Notes under the pieces: model-generated
The model's database searches: none
What the model was told of the DNA's origin: nothing
What the model saw: the letters and a program-made list of their open reading frames with translations, nothing else
In this document: in pieces, positions 7,186 to 12,706 of the stretch
How the letters are laid out: each line of letters begins with the position of its first letter
Position numbering within the stretch: the stretch's first letter is position 1
Program-made: the position numbers and the translations under genes
NCBI GenBank assembly: GCA_022013615.1
Contig: JAKLQB010000319.1
Coordinates: forward strand, 1 to 12,706
Origin: Desulfobacterales bacterium
GTDB taxonomy: Bacteria > Desulfobacterota > DSM-4660 > Desulfatiglandales > Desulfatiglandaceae
DNA length: 12,706 nt
Direction: 5' to 3'

Positions 7186-9619
7186 TCTCAAATTTATTGC
7201 CTCCAACCCTGCATTGCACAGCCCCTGCCTGGTCAATTCTGATGACCCTGCAGCCTATGTCTCGAAGTCTTTCGAGAGTTTGTTGATGGGGGAAATTGAA
7301 AAAGTTCTCTTCGCCTGAAGAAATTACGCATACACGAGGCCGTACCATCCGGAGAAATTCTTTGGAGCTTGAACTTTTACTTCCATGGTGAGGAGAGAGC
7401 AGGATGTCGCTCTTGAGAATCTGGCCGGCATTTGAAACGAGGACCTCTTCACCCTGATGCTCAAGGTCGCCTGGAAACAGAAAAGACTTCCCCCCATACG
7501 AGATTTTCAGTACAAGCGAATTGTTATTCAACCTTGTTCCCCTATCAAAGAGCTCTGTTGAATGTGTGTGCGGGAAAGGGTGTATGATTTCCACCTTGAC
7601 TCCGTTTATCTCCCTGCCACCTGCAAGATCGACGGGGAGAAACTTTTTAATTTTTTTCGATTCGATAATGGCCATCAGCTCCTTGAAAGAGGCTTTTTCC
7701 ACCTCATCCCCATTATACCAGAACTCTTTTGGATGAAAGCTCCTGGCTATGAAGCGAAGTCCATTCATGTGGTCGGCCTGGGGATGGCTTAAGACCAGGT
7801 AATCGATGCGGCGGATCTTTGAATGCCAAAGGTATGGGGCTACCACCATTCTACCGACATCAAAGTGGTCGAGTGGAAAGCCACCTCCATCTATTAGCAT
7901 CTTTTTCCCCATGGGAAACTCAACAAGAGCCGAATTAGCCTGCCCAACATCGAGAAAAGTCACTTTCAATTGTTTGCTGAATCCTACCGAGTATGCCCAA
8001 TAGCCAATGTCAAGCAGAATAAGGAGAACAAGGGCCAGGATTCCTTTCTTTGCCCATGACCAGCGCTTAATAAAGAACAAGAGGAGCATAAGCGAGTAGA
8101 ACATGAGAAATTCAGCGAAGGTGGGAGTGATCACCCATAAATTGGACCAGGGGAACCCTGCCCAAAATCGGATGATTTCCATCATTGCATGTAGTCCCCA
8201 TGTGCCCAACTGGAGAAAAAGACCTGCTATTTCAAATGAAAAGGGTAGTGCTGCAACGCAAAGCAATCCGAACGGCAACACCCACAGTCCCAGGATGGGC
8301 ACGACAGTCAGATTTGCCGGAATGGTCACAAGAGAAACACGGTGAAAGTAAAATATGGTTAGTGGCAGCAGAAAGATCGTAGCGGAAAGGCTAACCGCAA
8401 AAAGGCCGATGAAATAAATGTACAGGCGCTTAAAGATGGTGTTTTTTGTTTGTGTTGTCTCTGCAGGAGAAAGGACTTTGTTTAAGAGAGGAGGTGCCAG
8501 CCAGAGAATACCGATCACCGCTGAGAACGAAAGCTGGAAGGAGATACTGAAGATGGCATGGGGGTCTATTGTCAGGATGACTAAAGCAGCAAATGCAAGG
8601 GTAGACCAGACATCTTTTTCCCGTCGGAAAATCAGAGACCAGAGAAATATGAGGGCCATAGTCATGGCCCGCTGGCCTGATATCTGATACCCGGCAAGAA
8701 AGGTGTAGCCGATAACAGGCAGACATGTCAAAAGGGCAGTTATCCTTAGAAGATCTGTTTTAAGGGGAAGGTTGTACGATCGGGACAGGGTCCATTTGAA
8801 GAGAAAAAAGGTCATCCAGGCCACAAGCCCTATATGTAGACCCGAAACTGCAAGCACGTGCCCAAGCCCGGTCTGATTAAAGAGCTCTCTTAACTCCTGG
8901 TTGATATCCTGTCGTTCACCTAAGATCAGGGCCCGGAATAAGGCGTAGTCTTGGTCATTGAGTCGTTTCCTGAAAAAGTCCCTTACGGGTCGTTGAATCC
9001 TTTCTATAAGTCCACGGGGAAATGAGAGGTGACCGGGCCCCATAGGTACGATGCGTCTACCGTCTGAGGCAGATGCGGCGCAGGTAAATCCCTTTAGCCT
9101 CATGGCCGACTCATAGTCATATCGACCTGGATTGTTGAAATTTTTAAAGGGCCTTAACCGTGCAGGAAAACGGATTCTTTCCCCGGGCCTGACAGACGGG
9201 ATATGATTATATATGCTCACAAAGATGTTATCGTTGACAGGGACTGTCTTGTCCTCAACAAACAATAGATCCGCCTTGACCTTGAGCCTTGCCATGTCAT
9301 TGATTACCTGGATCGGCTCAAGGACGGTGCCCTCAATTATGCCCTTTGTACGCTGGGTTGCAAATGGCATGAGTTGAGATGGGGAATGTTTCCCCTGTTC
9401 GATCATGATTCCGGTGAGAAAGAATGCGAGGAGTAAACAGTAAAGTCTTAATCGGGAGGGAAGAAAAAGATAGGCTAAGAGAGAGAAGGCCGCAGAAAGG
9501 AAAACCGGAATTGAAAGACCCGGGTAAGAGTGCAGTGCTTTATATGAGACAAGTATGCCCCCTGTGAAGGATAAGAGCATTGGTATAAGGGGGCGATGTA
9601 ACATTTTAGTCTTTTTCAC
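7163..9619 (-). CDS. comEC: ComEC/Rec2 family DNA-uptake channel protein
   Basis: An 818-residue polytopic inner-membrane protein. ComEC forms the channel that brings single-stranded DNA into the cytoplasm during natural transformation. All three family parts are visible. N-terminal hydrophobic helices and an OB-like DUF4131 region (about 1-180) come first. The Competence domain follows, with [39 protein letters not shown] sequence and many membrane helices (about 200-540). Last is a metallo-beta-lactamase-like domain with FLDVGQ (555-560), the metal motif HPQADH (612-617) and HHGS (744-747). This is the full-length form. The GTG at 9619 overlaps the murA stop by 14 nt. An ATG five codons later (9604) is an alternative, and neither has a strong SD, which fits coupling to murA. 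Without other com or pilus genes here, competence is only possible. The protein may be kept for other DNA handling. Confidence 0.93.
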   Translation of the reverse strand: MKKTKMLHRPLIPMLLSFTGGILVSYKALHSYPGLSIPVFLSAAFSLLAYLFLPSRLRLYCLLLAFFLTGIMIEQGKHSPSQLMPFATQRTKGIIEGTVLEPIQVINDMARLKVKADLLFVEDKTVPVNDNIFVSIYNHIPSVRPGERIRFPARLRPFKNFNNPGRYDYESAMRLKGFTCAASASDGRRIVPMGPGHLSFPRGLIERIQRPVRDFFRKRLNDQDYALFRALILGERQDINQELRELFNQTGLGHVLAVSGLHIGLVAWMTFFLFKWTLSRSYNLPLKTDLLRITALLTCLPVIGYTFLAGYQISGQRAMTMALIFLWSLIFRREKDVWSTLAFAALVILTIDPHAIFSISFQLSFSAVIGILWLAPPLLNKVLSPAETTQTKNTIFKRLYIYFIGLFAVSLSATIFLLPLTIFYFHRVSLVTIPANLTVVPILGLWVLPFGLLCVAALPFSFEIAGLFLQLGTWGLHAMMEIIRFWAGFPWSNLWVITPTFAEFLMFYSLMLLLFFIKRWSWAKKGILALVLLILLDIGYWAYSVGFSKQLKVTFLDVGQANSALVEFPMGKKMLIDGGGFPLDHFDVGRMVVAPYLWHSKIRRIDYLVLSHPQADHMNGLRFIARSFHPKEFWYNGDEVEKASFKELMAIIESKKIKKFLPVDLAGGREINGVKVEIIHPFPHTHSTELFDRGTRLNNNSLVLKISYGGKSFLFPGDLEHQGEEVLVSNAGQILKSDILLSPHHGSKSSSSKEFLRMVRPRVCVISSGEENFFNFPHQQTLERLRDIGCRVIRIDQAGAVQCRVGGNKFEINTFVKK

Positions 9620-10862
9620 GCCATATGGTGGCCCCCAGGTGTTTGAATTTTTTTTCCAGGAATTCGTATCCCCGATCGAGATGATAAATGCGGTGAACTT
9701 CGGTTCTGCCGCCTTCTGCAGCTAAACCGGCCAGGATAAGGGATGCACTGGCCCGCAAATCAGTGGCCATAACTGGAGCAGGGAGGAGACGCTCTTTGCC
9801 CTTTACAAGTGCCTGACTGCCGTTGATTTCTATATCAGCATCCATCCTCTTGAGCTCACTCACATGAATAAAACGGTTTTCAAATACGGTCTCTCTGATC
9901 ATGCTCCAGCCCTTTGCAATACACATAAGAGACATGAACTGGGCCTGGAGATCTGTGGGAAAACCAGGAAAAGGTGCGGTTCTGATGTCCACGCTTTTAA
10001 TAATATCAGGTCCTTTAATAGAAAGACACTCGCCCTTTGTTTTTATTGCTGCGCCTGCAGACTCCAGTTTTCCTATAAGCGCCCCCAAATGTTGGGGACG
10101 GCATGATTCGATTTCTAGATCACCCCTTGTAATGGTTGCCGCGATCATAAAAGTTCCAGCCTCAATCCTGTCCGGGATGATCGTGTGCCGGGCCGGCCGC
10201 AGGCTTTCAACACCATTGATCACGATAGTGTCTGTCCCATCCCCTTCAATGTTGGCTCCCATGCTACGTAACATGTTAATGAGGTCCTGGATTTCCGGTT
10301 CCTTGGCGGCATTTCTTAAAGTGGTTTGACCGCTGGCTGTTACAGCGGCCATCATAATGTTTTCAGTGCCCGTTACAGTAGGTGTGTCAAAGAAGATGTC
10401 TGCCCCCTTTAGTCGATCAGCCTGGGCATTTATGTACCCCTGATCCAGAAACATTTCTACACCCATGGCAGACAGTGCCTTCAGGTGCAGGTTAATGGGT
10501 CGTGCACCTATTGCACATCCTCCTGGCAATGATATCCTGGCCTTACCATATCGGGCCAGGAGAGGGCCTAAGAGGAGAATTGAGGCCCTCATAGTTTTCA
10601 CCAATTCATAAGGGGTTTCATAACTGTTGAGATTATCGGAATTTACCTCCAGGGATCCTTTATTATCGCGAAATACGACCCCCAATTTTGACATAATGCC
10701 TTTTATGGTCACGATATCTTTGAGATGAGGAACATTATCGAGGTGATGCCAGCCCCCGGTAAGGAGACAGGCTGCAATAGCGGGAAGGGCTGCGTTTTTT
10801 GCGCCGCTGATTTTTACGGTTCCTTTTAAGGGATTGCCGCCTTCAATAACTATTTTATCCAT
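9606..10862 (-). CDS. murA: UDP-N-acetylglucosamine 1-carboxyvinyltransferase
   Basis: A 418-residue cytosolic enzyme, normal length. It catalyses the first committed step of peptidoglycan synthesis, transfer of enolpyruvate from PEP to UDP-GlcNAc. Active-site features line up with E. coli MurA: K22 and N23 in SGAKNAALP, the loop cysteine C116 in [11 protein letters not shown] (target of fosfomycin, so the enzyme is predicted sensitive), D304 in GFPTDLQAQ and R397 in LDRGYE. The ATG at 10862 follows GGTGAT 6 nt upstream. comEC overlaps its 3' end by 14 nt, so the pair is probably one transcript. A perfect 24-bp inverted repeat lies only 16 nt before the start codon and would sit in the mRNA leader if transcription begins beyond it. 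Confidence 0.96.
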   Translation of the reverse strand: MDKIVIEGGNPLKGTVKISGAKNAALPAIAACLLTGGWHHLDNVPHLKDIVTIKGIMSKLGVVFRDNKGSLEVNSDNLNSYETPYELVKTMRASILLLGPLLARYGKARISLPGGCAIGARPINLHLKALSAMGVEMFLDQGYINAQADRLKGADIFFDTPTVTGTENIMMAAVTASGQTTLRNAAKEPEIQDLINMLRSMGANIEGDGTDTIVINGVESLRPARHTIIPDRIEAGTFMIAATITRGDLEIESCRPQHLGALIGKLESAGAAIKTKGECLSIKGPDIIKSVDIRTAPFPGFPTDLQAQFMSLMCIAKGWSMIRETVFENRFIHVSELKRMDADIEINGSQALVKGKERLLPAPVMATDLRASASLILAGLAAEGGRTEVHRIYHLDRGYEFLEKKFKHLGATIWREKD

Positions 10863-10878
10863 GGGCCATCACCATTTC

Positions 10879-10927
10879 AAAATCCCCCCTCGCCCCCCTT
10901 TACTAAAGGGGGGCGAGGGGGGATTTT
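10879..10927. repeat. Perfect 24-bp inverted repeat (REP/MITE-like palindrome)
   Basis: Left arm 10879-10902 and right arm 10904-10927 are exact reverse complements around a single C at 10903. Each arm carries AAAAT, six C, TCG, six C, TTTA (left arm sense). As RNA it would be a very stable long hairpin. It is too long and regular for a normal terminator stem. It resembles the C/G-tract palindromes scattered in many bacterial genomes, which are thought to be moved by transposases acting in trans. No transposase gene is in the window. Confidence 0.8.
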
Positions 10928-10939
10928 AGACATAAGGGA

Positions 10940-10945
10940 ATTATA
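10940..10945 (-). promoter_or_regulatory. Possible -10 box for murA
   Basis: A consensus TATAAT reads on the minus strand at 10945-10940. No good -35 element is found at the proper distance, so support is weak. If used, transcription starts near 10933 and the whole 24-bp inverted repeat lies in the murA leader. Confidence 0.25.
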
Positions 10946-10989
10946 ATCTAAAATCATCGAGTTAAGCTTATCTTTAACGTTACCGTGTT

Positions 10990-11175
10990 ATGGGTCGACA
11001 GCAATTTACATATTTGGTCGATGATTATACAATGAAAATTCTTATTCACCAAAGAATAATTACAAAAGAAACTAATGCTGTAGTATACAGGATTTATGAA
11101 AGGTTGCACAGGACATTAGGAATCTTGATTATCCCTGCCCCAGACCTGATTGGGAAAGAAGGATTATGGAAATAA
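10990..11175 (+). CDS. Doubtful small ORF upstream of the Mut7-C gene
   Basis: A 61-codon frame starts MGRQQFTYLV and ends IGKEGLWK, stopping 10 nt inside the next gene. It matches no family I know, lacks a Shine-Dalgarno, and is in a region more AT-rich than the confirmed genes. A second in-frame ATG occurs at codon 15. It could be a short upstream ORF coupled to the Mut7-C gene, a decayed gene, or chance. I favour chance or leader sequence. Confidence 0.15.
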   Translation: MGRQQFTYLVDDYTMKILIHQRIITKETNAVVYRIYERLHRTLGILIIPAPDLIGKEGLWK

Positions 11176-11621
11176 AATTTGTCGCCGATTGTATGCTGGG
11201 CAGGCTCGCCAAGTGGCTTAGGGCCCTGGGCTATGATACCCACTACCAGCGTTACTACAGACCAGGCGACATTGAACATCTTGTGAAAGAGGGGCGACTT
11301 CTCTTGTCCCGGCACAGGAGGACAACGGATCGTTATACCAATGCAGCGTTGATCCATGCGAATGGCGTAAGCGGCCAGATAGCCGAGCTGAAAGAAAGGG
11401 CACGTCTTGCGCCTGTTCGATCAAATTGGTTCAGCAGATGTTTAATCTGTAATGTGCTGTTGACAGGGACCCAGATAGACGCAGCCCAGGAAAATGTTCC
11501 TGAGTATGTGTTTTATGAAAACATGGCAGGGATTCGGGTCTGCCCTTTATGCGGTCGGTACTATTGGCCAGGCAGTCACCGGAAAAGGATGATAAGGCAA
11601 CTGGAGGAATGGGGTTTTTAA
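11166..11621 (+). CDS. Mut7-C (DUF82) RNase-like domain protein with zinc ribbon
   Basis: A 151-residue protein of the Mut7-C family, a PIN-like predicted RNase fold fused to a C-terminal zinc ribbon. The N-terminal block FVADCMLGRLAKWLRALGYD (5-24) holds the expected first acidic residue D8, and D35 lies in the next helix (PGDIEHLV). The zinc ribbon has CLIC (92-95) and CPLCGRYYWPGSH (126-138), with cysteines C92, C95, C126 and C129. Where I expect a TRD-type motif after the LLL strand, this protein has LLLSRHRR (45-52), so a candidate catalytic aspartate is replaced by H50. Length is normal. Start: the ATG has AAGGA just upstream with short spacing. Function in RNA decay or processing is predicted from the fold only. 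Confidence 0.85.
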   Translation: MEIKFVADCMLGRLAKWLRALGYDTHYQRYYRPGDIEHLVKEGRLLLSRHRRTTDRYTNAALIHANGVSGQIAELKERARLAPVRSNWFSRCLICNVLLTGTQIDAAQENVPEYVFYENMAGIRVCPLCGRYYWPGSHRKRMIRQLEEWGF

Positions 11622-11632
11622 CAAACAGAAAT

Positions 11633-11647
11633 CCCTTTGGCAAAGGG
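11633..11647. terminator. Hairpin between convergent genes, possible terminator
   Basis: CCCTTT-GGC-AAAGGG forms a 6-bp stem in the gap between the Mut7-C gene (+) and the lysine-rich gene (-). On the minus strand it is followed by ATTTCTGTTTG, moderately T-rich, so it could end the lysine-rich transcript. On the plus strand C-rich sequence follows. The core CCCTTT...AAAGGG also occurs at the centre of the palindrome at 10879-10927, so it may be a decayed relative. Confidence 0.35.
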
Positions 11648-11697
11648 TCGCCCCACCTAAGCCCCGCCATACCCTCATGTTCTATCTAAAACGATAC

Positions 11698-11949
11698 CTA
11701 TTTTTTTTTGGCTGCTGGTTTTTTCCTTGCAACCGGTTTTTTCTTTGCGGCAGGTTTTTTCTTAGCAGCCGGTTTTTTCTTTGCGACAGGTTTTTTCTTT
11801 TTCGCATTGCCTGCTGCAGCTTTGGCTTTTTTAAGCTCCGCCTCTAATTTTTTAATCCTGCTTTTTGTAACTGTGACAACTTTGCTGGCCGTTGTTAATG
11901 TTTTCTTGGCAAGCTTTAATCTAAATTGAATTTGGTTAACAGTCGCCAT
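11698..11949 (-). CDS. Histone H1-like lysine/alanine/proline-rich small protein
   Basis: An 83-residue, strongly basic protein. Residues 1-45 form a probable helical or coiled-coil head (MATVNQIQFRLKLAKK..., with RIKKLEAELKKAKA at 31-44). Residues 54-83 are five consecutive hexapeptides of the form P-A/V-A-K/R-K-K: PVAKKK, PAAKKK, PAAKKK, PVARKK, PAAKKK. Such tails are known from eukaryote-like H1 proteins in bacteria, which bind and compact DNA through the lysines. DNA binding here is therefore likely but inferred. A strong SD (AAGGAGA) is placed about 4 nt before the ATG, and a clear promoter lies upstream, so the gene is expressed on its own. The 18-bp coding repeats make the tail prone to length change by slippage. 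There is no signal peptide. Confidence 0.8.
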   Translation of the reverse strand: MATVNQIQFRLKLAKKTLTTASKVVTVTKSRIKKLEAELKKAKAAAGNAKKKKPVAKKKPAAKKKPAAKKKPVARKKPAAKKK

Positions 11950-11972
11950 ACATTCTCCTTTGGTTTAGGGTT

Positions 11973-11987
11973 AATAAAAGTTTTATT
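11973..11987. promoter_or_regulatory. Palindrome at the predicted transcription start of the H1-like gene
   Basis: AATAAAA-G-TTTTATT is a perfect 7-bp inverted repeat. It lies just after the predicted -10 box, within about +2 to +16 of the transcript, and ahead of the SD. It could be an operator for a repressor or a weak leader hairpin. A chance AT palindrome is possible. Confidence 0.3.
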
Positions 11988-11995
11988 GGTGAAAG

Positions 11996-12024
11996 ATAAT
12001 AAGTACGAAATGAACATAAGTCAA
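11996..12024 (-). promoter_or_regulatory. Sigma70-type promoter of the H1-like gene
   Basis: On the minus strand TTGACT (12024-12019) and TATTAT (12001-11996) are exactly 17 bp apart, each matching consensus at five of six bases. Transcription should begin near 11989, giving a leader of about 40 nt that carries the palindrome and the SD. This is the clearest promoter in the window. Confidence 0.65.
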
Positions 12025-12155
12025 GAAAATATGTGCGATCAATGAAAAATTAATGATAGTAGGCTCAGATATTTCCTCAAATATAATATTGTAAAACATT
12101 GAATACTGTGATAAGAACTAAATTGATATGGATTGTGAAGTATATTTTTTTATTG

Positions 12156-12166
12156 AAAGGAGGTGA
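12156..12166 (+). promoter_or_regulatory. Unused consensus Shine-Dalgarno in the dodecin leader
   Basis: AAAGGAGGTGA matches the 16S rRNA 3' end over nine or more bases, but no ATG follows at a normal distance. The dodecin gene has its own SD 55 nt further on. A GTG inside the motif (12163-12165) opens a 10-codon frame (MKFLKLVHWP, stop at 12193-12195), but the spacing is too short for normal initiation. It may be a leader remnant, a ribosome standby site or a decayed gene start. Confidence 0.4.
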
Positions 12167-12223
12167 AATTTCTTAAGTTGGTTCATTGGCCGTAACATTA
12201 TTTTATAAATAAGGAGGGTAGAT

Positions 12224-12433
12224 ATGGCTGGAAGCACATACAAGATTATTGAACTCGTTGGAACAAGTGATAAATCATGGGAAGAGGCCGCCAGGACTGC
12301 AGTGGAAACGGCCTCAGAAAGCCTGAAAGATCTGAGGATTGCCGAAGTTACTAAATTGGATCTGACCATTGAAGACGGCAAAGTTACCTCTTATCGGGCA
12401 AGGATAAATGTTTCCTTTAAGTACGTGAAATAA
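12224..12433 (+). CDS. Dodecin family protein
   Basis: A 69-residue protein with the complete dodecin pattern: a first strand TYKIIELVGTS (5-15), one helix SWEEAARTAVETASESLKDL (18-37), then strands RIAEVTKLDLTIEDGK (38-53) and TSYRARINVSFKYVK (55-69). Dodecins form hollow 12-mers that store or buffer flavins and, in some, CoA. The start is firm: AAGGAGGG ends 5 nt before the ATG. Against characterised dodecins, the flavin-stacking tryptophan (W36 of Halobacterium salinarum dodecin, within WAEV) corresponds to I39 here (IAEV), and the flavin-contacting glutamine (Q55, after Y54) corresponds to R58 (YRAR). The fold is therefore clear, while flavin binding of the usual kind is doubtful. It may bind another ligand. 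Upstream lies a 274-bp AT-rich leader region. Confidence 0.92.
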   Translation: MAGSTYKIIELVGTSDKSWEEAARTAVETASESLKDLRIAEVTKLDLTIEDGKVTSYRARINVSFKYVK

Positions 12434-12706
12434 AATTTTAAATAAGACCTCCTGCTCCACCTGTGGCGGCTCCCATTACACGAAAGAGAAGTTGACTGCT
12501 GCCATCATGCTTTATTTCAAAGTAGTCGATCAGCAAAGAGAGAAAGCGCTTTTGATCTACCAGAAGTCCAGTTCCCTTGACAAGACCTCTAAATCTCATG
12601 TGATGCAACTTGAGGTAGAGGTAAGTGATATATTCGGCAAAATTATAAATGAAGGGATGGAGCGGGGGGTCTTCAAAAAAGTAGACGTGGATTTGATGGC
12701 CTACAA
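12429..12706 (+). pseudogene. TetR-family regulator C-terminal domain, missing the HTH (5'-truncated, runs off window)
   Basis: The frame is open from just after a TGA at 12426-12428 to the window end. From about 12474 it reads SHYTKEKLTAAIMLYFKVVD, then REKALLIYQKSSSLD, HVMQLEVEVSDIFGKII and NEGMERGVFKKVDVDLMAY. This is the typical ligand-binding/dimerisation half of TetR regulators (helices 5 to 8). The 60-80 residues that should precede it, including the DNA-binding helix-turn-helix, are absent, and that space is filled by the dodecin gene. No ATG with SD precedes the conserved part. Possible starts are TTG at 12492 or ATG at 12507. Most likely it is a deletion remnant, but a free-standing ligand domain cannot be excluded. 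The 3' end is outside the window. Confidence 0.6.

Larger units (their letters stand above)
11950..12223. other. AT-rich divergent intergenic region between H1-like gene and dodecin
   Basis: A 274-bp, markedly AT-rich region. Its left part holds the H1-like promoter and palindrome, and its right part the orphan SD and the dodecin SD (about 12211-12218). A consensus TATAAT lies on the plus strand at 12082-12087, but with no matching -35, so the dodecin promoter is not resolved. No gene is seen. Confidence 0.5.

Noticed and set aside
10879..10927. Palindrome considered as a rho-independent terminator
   Set aside because: The stem is far longer than usual, has no proper U-tract, and no gene ends immediately before it on either strand. 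It lies between two divergent gene starts.
11708..11800. Tandem 18-bp repeats considered as a CRISPR or satellite array
   Set aside because: Repeat units are contiguous, without unique spacers, and encode the PAAKKK hexapeptides, so they are coding repeats.
11701..11929. Plus-strand hydrophobic frame rich in FF and AAG repeats, looking like a membrane protein
   Set aside because: It is the exact antisense of the lysine/alanine repeats of the H1-like gene. The latter has the promoter and SD, this frame has neither.

Overview
The window reads as ordinary chromosome from a Gram-negative, probably anaerobic bacterium. My best guess is a member of the Desulfobacterota (former Deltaproteobacteria). 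That rests on gene style and neighbourhood (a DUF523 protein, a TatA beginning MFGLG, a Mut7-C protein, a lysine-rich H1-like protein, G/C-rich intergenic hairpins) and not on a marker gene, so it is an inference. Base composition looks moderate, with AT-rich intergenic stretches.

Layout, left to right. A short 3' gene fragment (+) ends at 130. It faces an ABC-F ATPase (2205-235, -). A tight minus-strand cluster follows: purM (4727-3660), a DUF523 protein (3655-3182), tatA (3178-2864) and a CoA-binding protein (2853-2413), with gaps of 4, 3 and 10 nt. A 358-bp intergenic region with a small hairpin and an AT-rich block separates purM from the divergent recG (5086-7185, +). recG overlaps the 3' end of comEC (9619-7163, -) by 23 bp, tail to tail. 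comEC in turn overlaps the end of murA (10862-9606, -) by 14 bp, so murA-comEC look co-transcribed. Just upstream of murA lies a perfect 24-bp inverted repeat of mobile or REP-like type. Beyond it are a Mut7-C/zinc-ribbon protein (11166-11621, +), a small lysine/alanine/proline-rich H1-like protein (11949-11698, -) with a clear sigma70-type promoter, a dodecin-family gene (12224-12433, +), and the C-terminal domain of a TetR-family regulator that lacks its DNA-binding domain and runs off the window end.

Functionally the window is mostly housekeeping: translation (ABC-F), purine synthesis (PurM), protein export (TatA), repair of stalled forks (RecG), DNA uptake (ComEC), cell wall (MurA), RNA turnover (Mut7-C, predicted) and nucleoid binding (H1-like, predicted). 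I do not see an obvious undescribed multi-gene system. The points most worth a second look are at the right end: a dodecin without the two residues that hold flavin in characterised dodecins, a headless TetR domain directly after it, an H1-like protein with an exact hexapeptide tail and a palindrome at its predicted transcription start, an unused consensus Shine-Dalgarno, and the palindrome in front of murA.
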